NCBI GenBank assembly: GCA_963696495.1
Contig: CAVOKJ010000003.1
Location: 496,001 to 560,000, forward strand
From: Bog-756 sp963696495
Lineage (GTDB): Bacteria; Actinomycetota; Acidimicrobiia; Acidimicrobiales; RAAP-2
Reading direction: 5' to 3'
Length of the DNA stretch: 64,000 bases
Shown here: positions 58,213 through 64,000 of the stretch, one piece after another
How the letters are laid out: each line of letters begins with the position of its first letter
Numbering within the stretch: position 1 is the first letter of the stretch
The notes under the pieces: model-generated
The model's input: the letters and a program-made list of their open reading frames with translations, nothing else
What the model was told of the DNA's origin: nothing
The model's database searches: none
Made by a program: the position numbers and the translations under genes

Positions 58213-60363
58213 GTGGACCGTAGGCACTTCCTCAAGTTGCTGGGGGCAGGCGCCGGCTCCGCGGCCCTGGCCGCCGACTACGGCCCTCTGACTTCGGCCG
58301 AGGCGCAAGCCGCTCCGGCCGCTGACACGGCCGACACAGTGGTGTCGGAGTTCGTGGCCAACCCGCCCTTCTCGTTCACGTACGCCGGACAGCCGTCGGC
58401 GGGTCTCCTGCCACAGTGGCACCCCGTGAGGCGCAGGGCCAGCTCCTCACCGGGACGCACCGAGGAGAGCGTCACGTGGCGGGCGCCCTCCGGAGAGCTG
58501 CAGGTGCAGGCAGAGGTCGTTGTCTACGAGAGCTTCGGGGCGACCGAGTGGACGGTGTCCTTCGCCAACCCTTCCTCGACCACCTCACAGCAGTTGAGCG
58601 AGGTATTGGCCGCCGACACCATCGTCAACGGATCACCCACCGCGACCTACGTTCTCCACCATTTCAACGGCAGCGCACAGCAAGCCGACGATTACGCGCC
58701 ACAGACCTCGCCGCTGGCGCCGGGCAAGGCACAACTGCTGTTCCCTCTGGGTGGCCGGCCCTCGAACGGCACGTGGCCCTACTTCAACATCGCCTGGGCC
58801 GACCGAGGGGTCATGGTCGCCGTCGGATGGCCGGGGCAGTGGACCGCCGAACTGCTGGTCGACGAGCAGTCCGGCCTCCGCCTCAGAGCCGGGATGACCT
58901 CGGCCGACCCTCTGCTCGACGGCTACGACGACATCGTCGACGCCATGCTCCTGGACACCTCCCTGCAACCGGGTGAGGAGGTGCGGACCCCCCTCATCGT
59001 CCTCATGCCGTGGAGCGCCGACAGCTGGCTGCTCGCACAGAACAAGTGGCGGCGATGGATGATCGACTACAACCTGCCTCGCTTCGGAGGCAGCCTTCCC
59101 GAACCCATCACTCCCACGACGGGTGGACTGAGCCTTCTGCCCAACCACGCCGAAGAGCTCGCCGCCATCGATTCCTATGTGCAACGGGGAACCACCAGGG
59201 ATCGCGGTGGCTTCTATACGCACTGGTGGGTGGATGCCGGCTGGTACGCCATTCCGAGCGTGCTCCCCCAGAACTGGTCCAATGGCGTGGGGAACTGGTT
59301 CCCGGATCCGGAGCGCTTCCCGAACGGCATGAGACCCACGTTCCAGCGGGCCCTCGACCACGGCATGAAGTCTGTGCTGTGGAGCGAACCCGAGCGGGTG
59401 GGGGTTGGCACCGAGTTGTTCGAGAAGCACCCGGATTGGCTCACGCCGCCGCCGGACATCAACGCCGACGCCAGCTATCTCCTCGACTTCGGGAACGCCG
59501 ACGCGTGGGCCTGGTCATTGGAGCGCTTCGAGTCCATCATCACCGACCAGGCCGCCCGGGGCCACGAAGTGGACGTGTTCCGCCAGGACTTCAACATGGA
59601 TCCGCTCGACTACTGGAACGCCAGAGATGTTCCGGGCCGCCGCGGTATGACACAGGTCAAGCACGTGACCGGCCACCTCGCCTTCTGGGACGAGCTGCGC
59701 AGGCGCCACCCGCACCTCTGGATCGACAGCTGCGCTTCCGGCGGCCGTCGCAACGACCTCGAGACGATGCGCCGCTCGATTCCCCTGCTGCGGAGCGACT
59801 ACCAGTTCGAGCCGACCGGTAACCAGTGCCAGACCTACGGCCTGTCCCTCTGGTTCCCTTACTACGGGACGGGGGTGGGGCCCCAGAGCACCAACGACGG
59901 TGCCTGGGGTCCGGGCCAGTACGTGGTCCGGAGCTCGCTGGCCCCGAGCTATGCGTCGAGCGTCGACGTGGGGACTGCCAGCGAGGAGGATTGGGCGCTG
60001 CTCCGTAGCATGAACGAGGAATTCGTGCGGATACAGGACGACCTGTTGTACAGCGATTTCTATCCTCTGACGGAGTTCAGCCTGGGGAACGACGTCTGGA
60101 TGGCCCTCCAATTCGACCGTCCCACGGCGGGGAGCGGCGTCGTCCTCGTCTTTCGACGGCCCGACGCCCGGGCGGCAACGATGCGGTTCGCCTTGCAGGG
60201 CCTCGAAGCGGGCCGGCAGTACCGGATCGAGGACTTCGACCGGACCGGCGAGGACCTGGTGTCCGGCAAGAGCCTGATGCGCCAGGGCCTGGCGTTCTCG
60301 CTTCCGGAGGCGCCCGCCTCGGCCATCGTGCGTTACGAGCGCCAGTCGAGCGGGTCGGCCTAG
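58213..60363 (+). CDS. Tat-exported GH36-like alpha-galactosidase family enzyme
   Basis: A 716-residue enzyme. A Tat signal (DRRHFLKLLGAGAGSAALA) is followed by an N-terminal beta domain (about 45-280) and the barrel with WWVDAGWY, WSEPERV, the nucleophile Asp459 in DVFRQDFNMDP, WIDSCASGGRRND and the acid/base Asp529 in LLRSDYQF. GH36/GH27 enzymes cleave alpha-galactosides such as raffinose, but this group (SCASGG without the exact KWDMNR) may use other alpha-linked sugars. GTG 58213 lies 99 bp after the GH1-like gene. Confidence 0.85.
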   Translation: MDRRHFLKLLGAGAGSAALAADYGPLTSAEAQAAPAADTADTVVSEFVANPPFSFTYAGQPSAGLLPQWHPVRRRASSSPGRTEESVTWRAPSGELQVQAEVVVYESFGATEWTVSFANPSSTTSQQLSEVLAADTIVNGSPTATYVLHHFNGSAQQADDYAPQTSPLAPGKAQLLFPLGGRPSNGTWPYFNIAWADRGVMVAVGWPGQWTAELLVDEQSGLRLRAGMTSADPLLDGYDDIVDAMLLDTSLQPGEEVRTPLIVLMPWSADSWLLAQNKWRRWMIDYNLPRFGGSLPEPITPTTGGLSLLPNHAEELAAIDSYVQRGTTRDRGGFYTHWWVDAGWYAIPSVLPQNWSNGVGNWFPDPERFPNGMRPTFQRALDHGMKSVLWSEPERVGVGTELFEKHPDWLTPPPDINADASYLLDFGNADAWAWSLERFESIITDQAARGHEVDVFRQDFNMDPLDYWNARDVPGRRGMTQVKHVTGHLAFWDELRRRHPHLWIDSCASGGRRNDLETMRRSIPLLRSDYQFEPTGNQCQTYGLSLWFPYYGTGVGPQSTNDGAWGPGQYVVRSSLAPSYASSVDVGTASEEDWALLRSMNEEFVRIQDDLLYSDFYPLTEFSLGNDVWMALQFDRPTAGSGVVLVFRRPDARAATMRFALQGLEAGRQYRIEDFDRTGEDLVSGKSLMRQGLAFSLPEAPASAIVRYERQSSGSA

Positions 60364-60413
60364 GGCGGCGGCAACCGATCCGTTGTCGACCGTCGACGCC
60401 CGATGGGGACCAC

Positions 60414-60845
60414 TCAGGACCAGGGCGCCCAGTCCCCCTGCGGGTCGGTGGTCTGGCCCACCTCGATCAGATGGCCGTCGGGATCGCGGATGTAGCAACG
60501 GATCTCGAACTGGTGCTGCTTCGGCGGCGTCAGGAATTGGGCACCCCGGGCGCTCCATTCGGCGTACACGGCCTCGATGTCCTTGACCCGGATATTGAGG
60601 AAACTGCTGACCCGGTCGGGGTCGCGTGGCGTCTCCAGGGTGACCTCGGGCTTGTCGTCGGTGGGACCCCCGCCGACGTTGATGATGATCCAGCTGTTGG
60701 CCAGGGCCACATAGGTCACATCTCCGGAGAAGACCACCTTGCCGCCGAGCACTTCACTGTAGAAGCGCCTCGAGCGCTCGACATCGTCCGAGACGATGAA
60801 GTGGGCCAGCAGAATTCCCTCTGCGGGCGGTGTGGGTTCGGCCAT
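60414..60845 (-). CDS. VOC (glyoxalase/bleomycin-resistance) family protein
   Basis: A 143-residue VOC-fold protein with HFIVSDDVERSRRFYSEVLG and RCYIRDPDGHLIEVGQTTDP; His15, the His in DPDGHLIE and the Glu after it are the usual metal ligands. It may be a glyoxalase, dioxygenase or drug-binding protein. GAGGAGG lies before ATG 60845. The upstream glycosylase frame overlaps this gene by 92 bp. Confidence 0.8.
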   Translation of the reverse strand: MAEPTPPAEGILLAHFIVSDDVERSRRFYSEVLGGKVVFSGDVTYVALANSWIIINVGGGPTDDKPEVTLETPRDPDRVSSFLNIRVKDIEAVYAEWSARGAQFLTPPKQHQFEIRCYIRDPDGHLIEVGQTTDPQGDWAPWS

Positions 60846-61542
60846 CTGGTACCTCCTCTGGTTGGGGCTCATCCCCCGCGTACCACGGGGTCTGCAGCCG
60901 ATGGTGCGATGATCGGGGCGTCGGCGCCGGTGATGGCATGGCCGGCCCCGTGCGCCTGGTTGGGCCGCGCCGCACCGAGACGCTCGGACTGTCCTCGACG
61001 TAGAACCGCCACTCGAGGTCCTGTCCCACCGATAGGCCGATTCGAGTGCTTCTGGCGTACGGCAGCTCGACACGGTCGTCGAGGATGCGGACCTTCCCGA
61101 CGACAAGATCGGTGCCGTTGTCGGCCCGAGTCAGGTCGAACGCCTGGCAGAGGCGACCGGGCCCGCTGCACAGTCGATGGTCCGGGTCCTTGGGACGGCC
61201 CCGGTTGGCTCTCATCACGTCGACCCCGGTCAACGGCTCCAACGCCCGAATGAGCACGCCGGATCCGATGCCGACCGGCTGACAGACCACATTCGCCAGG
61301 TAGTTGATCCCGTACGTCAGGTAGACCTCGAGGTGCCCAGGTGGACCGAACAAGGTGGCGTTCCCCTTTCGGGGTCCGGAGAAGCCACGGCTCGCCGGCT
61401 CCATCTCGTCGTAGGCCTCTACCTCGACGATGCGGCCGCTCAGCGGCCCGTACGAGAAGACCTTCCCGATGAGACTCCCGGCAACCGTCTCGGCAGGCTG
61501 CTCGTAGAAGGGGCGGCTAAGCGTCCGGGGCCGTGTCCCCAC
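60754..61542 (-). CDS. DNA-3-methyladenine glycosylase (AAG/MPG family), odd C-terminal extension
   Basis: The first about 190 residues are a typical AAG enzyme: SRPFYEQPAETVAGSLIGKV, GRIVEVEAYDEMEPASRGF (catalytic Glu in EVEAY), EVYLTYGINYLANVV, RALEPLTG, CSGPGRLCQAFDL and RIGLSVGQDLEWRFY. It removes alkylated purines. The family ends near SVSVRR, but the frame runs on for about 65 residues and overlaps the VOC gene; a different frame ends at 60869. GTG 61542 overlaps the HAD 3' end by 26 bp. Confidence 0.8.
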   Translation of the reverse strand: MGTRPRTLSRPFYEQPAETVAGSLIGKVFSYGPLSGRIVEVEAYDEMEPASRGFSGPRKGNATLFGPPGHLEVYLTYGINYLANVVCQPVGIGSGVLIRALEPLTGVDVMRANRGRPKDPDHRLCSGPGRLCQAFDLTRADNGTDLVVGKVRILDDRVELPYARSTRIGLSVGQDLEWRFYVEDSPSVSVRRGPTRRTGPAMPSPAPTPRSSHHRLQTPWYAGDEPQPEEVPDGRTHTARRGNSAGPLHRLGRCRALEALLQ

Positions 61543-62380
61543 CGTTCCCCTTTCGCCGCTGTGGTGGCTCCGGCGCTGTCGGCAGGACGAAGCGTTCGAC
61601 CGCATCGGCAAAGCCCTCCTTCTCGTTGGTCCCCGTCACCCGACGGGCCGCTCGTTGCACCTGGACGTCGGCATTGCCCATGGCGATGCTCAGGCCTGAG
61701 TGCGCGAACATCAACACGTCATTGGGCATGTCGCCGATGGTGGCGATCTCGTCCCGGGACAGCTTGTAGCGCTGGGCCAGGTACCGGGCCACGGCCCCCT
61801 TGTTGGCGTCGGGGTGGGTGACGTCCAGGTAGTAGGGCTGGGACGCCGCCGCCGTGACATGATCCCCGAAGCGCTCGTGGGCTGCGGCCGAAGCCTTCGA
61901 CACGGCCTCGTGGTCGTCACTCACGCCAACAATCTTCGCCACGTCGCCGGTGAGACCTTCGATGCTCTTCATGACCTTGGGCTCGAACTTGACCGTCCAC
62001 GCCTCACGGTCGACGTGTGGTCCCTTCCGGTCCGGTACATACCAGTCGGCGCCACGATAGAGCCACACGCTCAGGTCGAACGAGGCCATGAGCGCGGCGA
62101 TGGGGCTGACCAGGTGCTCGGGGACGACGCGCTGCTCGATCACGGCCATGTCGCGGTCGGCGATCAGGCCCCCGTTGAAGGCGGCGATGGGCGTCTGCAG
62201 ATCGAGCGGCTCGATGAGCATGGCCATTCCCCTCGGAGGGCGTCCGCTGGTGATGGCGAAGAGAATGCCGGCATCGCGCAGGCCATGCACGGCGGCGACC
62301 GCCCTGTCGGTGAGGACCTTGTCCTGGGTCACGAGGGTGCCGTCCACGTCCGCCAGCATCAGGCGGATGGGGGGCGTCAC
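61517..62380 (-). CDS. HAD-superfamily (Cof-type, IIB) phosphatase
   Basis: A 287-residue Cof-like HAD hydrolase. Motif I is LADVDGTLVT with the nucleophile and acid/base Asp, followed by FAITSGRPPRGM, AFNGGLIAD, a C2 cap, and motif III/IV NKGAVARYLAQRY and IGDMPNDVLMFAHSGLSIAM. It dephosphorylates sugar phosphates. GTG 62380 overlaps the DUF2090 stop (GTGA), so the phosphatase may act on the aldolase product or substrate. Confidence 0.88.
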   Translation of the reverse strand: MTPPIRLMLADVDGTLVTQDKVLTDRAVAAVHGLRDAGILFAITSGRPPRGMAMLIEPLDLQTPIAAFNGGLIADRDMAVIEQRVVPEHLVSPIAALMASFDLSVWLYRGADWYVPDRKGPHVDREAWTVKFEPKVMKSIEGLTGDVAKIVGVSDDHEAVSKASAAAHERFGDHVTAAASQPYYLDVTHPDANKGAVARYLAQRYKLSRDEIATIGDMPNDVLMFAHSGLSIAMGNADVQVQRAARRVTGTNEKEGFADAVERFVLPTAPEPPQRRKGNGGDTAPDA

Positions 62381-63309
62381 GTCGGGGCCTCGGTCTTTCC
62401 ATCTGCGGCCGCGTCGTAGGCGTCGATGAGCCTTCGGTAACGGTCGGCGATGATCCGTGCCGCCTCGGCGTCCGAGGACCGGCCCGCCAGGTGGTCGGCC
62501 AGTGCGTCGTGCCACAGGGTCCGGCCCACGGCAAAGCCCGCGAACCCGGGCACGCTCGCACCGACCTCCAGCCAGCGGACGACGCTGTCCCAGTCCGCAC
62601 CCCGTCCGAGGACGATGCACACCACGTGGTCCCTTCCCCCCGTACGCGCCTGGTGGACCACGGCGCCGGCGTCGTCCTTGGAATCGAGCCCCTCGATCTT
62701 CCAGATATCGGGCTCCACCCCACCGCCCTGCAGCGAGGCGATGGCCTGCAGGACGAGCTCGGGGCGCAGGTACCGGTCGTAGTCCTGCTGGTGGCCTTCG
62801 AAGCTGTCGAGCTGAGCGGTGGTGGCCGGGACGAGCAGCTCGAAGAGGAAGGTTCGGTCCTGATCCCGGAGCCACTCGCTCAGCCAGGCCAACCGTTCGG
62901 CTTGGCGGCGGTTCAGATCCGGGTCGCCTTCGGGGTTGAACCGGACGAGCACCTTCACGAAGGTCGGGTCGAAGGCCTCGATGTGCTCGGTGAAGTGGTC
63001 ACCGTATTGGAAGTCGAACTCGTCCTGGCCGGAACGCTCCACCGGCATGGCCAGCGGGACGCCCGACTCGAGGGCACGTCGGGCCACCGCCGAGCCGAAC
63101 TCCTCGTCCACGAGGACCCCGGCCCGATCGCGGGGCGCGCCGGATCTGACCGCCAGCTGGTTGGCCTCGAAGACGATCTGCTTCGCTCTGACGATGCCGT
63201 CACGCACCTCCGCCGAGAGGGGAGGCGTGGCGCCGAAGAGGCCGCGCTCGAACGAGGAGCGGTGGTCGAAGGCGAGCAGGTACAGCGGGGTCCCGTAGCC
63301 GGATGCCAT
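62377..63309 (-). CDS. Stand-alone DUF2090 protein (IolC C-terminal-like aldolase domain)
   Basis: A 310-residue protein that equals the C-terminal half of fused IolC proteins (5-dehydro-2-deoxygluconokinase plus 2-deoxy-5-keto-gluconate-6-phosphate aldolase): YLLAFDHRSSFERGLFG, KQIVFEANQLAVRSGAP, GVLVDEEFGSAVARRALES, GDHFTEHIEAF and FVKVLVRFNPEGD. No kinase half and no other iol gene are present. It may cleave a sugar phosphate. GGAGG lies before ATG 63309. Confidence 0.82.
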   Translation of the reverse strand: MASGYGTPLYLLAFDHRSSFERGLFGATPPLSAEVRDGIVRAKQIVFEANQLAVRSGAPRDRAGVLVDEEFGSAVARRALESGVPLAMPVERSGQDEFDFQYGDHFTEHIEAFDPTFVKVLVRFNPEGDPDLNRRQAERLAWLSEWLRDQDRTFLFELLVPATTAQLDSFEGHQQDYDRYLRPELVLQAIASLQGGGVEPDIWKIEGLDSKDDAGAVVHQARTGGRDHVVCIVLGRGADWDSVVRWLEVGASVPGFAGFAVGRTLWHDALADHLAGRSSDAEAARIIADRYRRLIDAYDAAADGKTEAPT

Positions 63310-63359
63310 CTCAGTCCTCCCCATTCTCGCTGCGGGATCTCGGACGCCTGCGACGCCTG

Positions 63360-63390
63360 CTCGGCCGGCGAGGCCGGCGAGGCCGGCGCT
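63360..63390. repeat. 9-bp direct repeats (gaggccggc)
   Basis: Short GC-rich repeats of gccggcgag in the intergenic space upstream of the DUF2090 gene. Confidence 0.5.
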
Positions 63391-63444
63391 CGCACCACCG
63401 TCTTCCGGCACCCAGGTCCGTCATCGGAAGGGCGCTCCGGTGCC

Positions 63445-63876
63445 CTACTCGCCGATTCCGTACAGGATGTCGTCCAGGGTCCTCCAGCTGTCCTCGGTGT
63501 TCCCCCACCCACCGGGGTGCCAGGCCACGACGACGGCCATCCGGTCCGGGTCACGACCCACCACTGCCGTCCACTCGTTGTGGTCACGCCGGCTGACCAG
63601 GAGCTTCCGAGCGTCCAATTCGCCGGCGATCCGCTCCAGTTGATCGGCCGACTCGACGTCCAACAGGAAGGCTCGCAGACCGACGTGGCGACCTCCACCC
63701 ATGGGACTGCTCCCAAACGCTCGCAGCACGATGATCTGGGCTCGGTCGCTGCCCGGGGCACTCATGGCCGCCAGTTGCTCCTTTTCGGACAGCAGCTTGA
63801 AATCGAGCACCTCGCGATAGAAGTCGATCGATCGGCTGAGGTCGGCCACGTTCATCACGACACCCTGAAAATTCAC
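63445..63876 (-). CDS. VOC family protein
   Basis: A 143-residue VOC-fold protein: VVMNVADLSRSIDFYREVLD, GRHVGLRAFLLDVESADQL and ARKLLVSRRDHNEWTAVVGR. It has a shape usual for glyoxalase-like enzymes, with function unknown. It starts at ATG 63876 and is separated from the DUF2090 gene by 135 bp with 9-bp repeats. Confidence 0.75.
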   Translation of the reverse strand: MNFQGVVMNVADLSRSIDFYREVLDFKLLSEKEQLAAMSAPGSDRAQIIVLRAFGSSPMGGGRHVGLRAFLLDVESADQLERIAGELDARKLLVSRRDHNEWTAVVGRDPDRMAVVVAWHPGGWGNTEDSWRTLDDILYGIGE

Positions 63877-64000
63877 GCATTGCTCCGAATCCTCGGTAGA
63901 GCGGACCCGCCAGGCGGAGCCCCCCTACGTCCAATGTGCACACTCTCTCCATCGCCCGACCGACCGCGCCATCGACGCCAGCGGCGTGCGGCCCCGGTCA

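Overview
The window is a single high-GC chromosomal stretch from an actinobacterium, most likely a member of the class Acidimicrobiia or a close soil relative. The inference rests on strong G/C-ending codon use, many GTG starts overlapping the upstream stop codon (GTGA), two F420-type LLM flavin oxidoreductases, a mycothiol-type DinB/MDMPI fold, CrgA, a GAP-family membrane protein, Thr/Ser-rich protein tails, and a crgA-pabA-pknB-pbpA-pstP-fhaB-fhaA-tRNA-Leu block that matches the order known from mycobacteria. No phage, transposase, integrase, rRNA or CRISPR array was seen.

Positions 1-24 kb carry mostly small-molecule catabolism. There is a divergent pair of amidohydrolases, then a five-gene minus-strand operon (alpha/beta hydrolase, SDR, TetR, cyclase/kynurenine-formamidase-like, SnoaL-like). 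An enoyl-CoA hydratase follows, with a secreted coiled-coil/transglycosylase-like protein whose signal peptide is out of frame, an FAD amine-oxidase-like protein with a CbiX-like protein, and an EVE-MarR operon behind a palindromic operator. Next come a DosS/DosR-like two-component pair beside an Hrp1-like CBS protein, a NERD protein, zwf, an AlkA-like glycosylase, SDR/SRPBCC/LLM genes, a ComF-like PRTase, a PaaI-like thioesterase and a thiolase behind a 24-bp palindrome.

Positions 24-31.4 kb hold the cell-wall signalling and division block: crgA, pabA/trpG, pknB (3 PASTA), pbpA, pstP, fhaB, fhaA and tRNA-Leu(CAG). The pknA and rodA genes usually found in this block are absent. The genes are tightly packed on the minus strand, as expected for one Ser/Thr-phosphorylation module controlling peptidoglycan synthesis.

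From the tRNA to about 53 kb the DNA is visibly less G/C-rich and looks accessory. It contains TetR plus a secreted unknown separated by a 33-bp palindrome, short direct repeats resembling the tRNA 3' end, a DapB-like dehydrogenase with a 30-bp palindrome upstream, an ABC exporter fused in one operon to a two-component system, a lipoprotein hydrolase, an SRPBCC-SRPBCC-ArsR operon, and several transporters and unknowns. Positions 53-64 kb encode carbohydrate metabolism (secreted GH3, a GH1-like enzyme, a Tat-exported GH36-like enzyme, a stand-alone DUF2090 aldolase domain, a HAD phosphatase), together with a histone-H1-like Lys/Ala protein and a 3-methyladenine DNA glycosylase.

The most unusual cross-cutting signal is a set of short tandem duplications lying exactly on gene 3' ends and copying the stop codon (near 15.3, 19.2 and 20.4 kb). 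A related 20-bp duplication in pabA appears to have thrown the gene out of frame, so it now reads antisense through the end of pknB.
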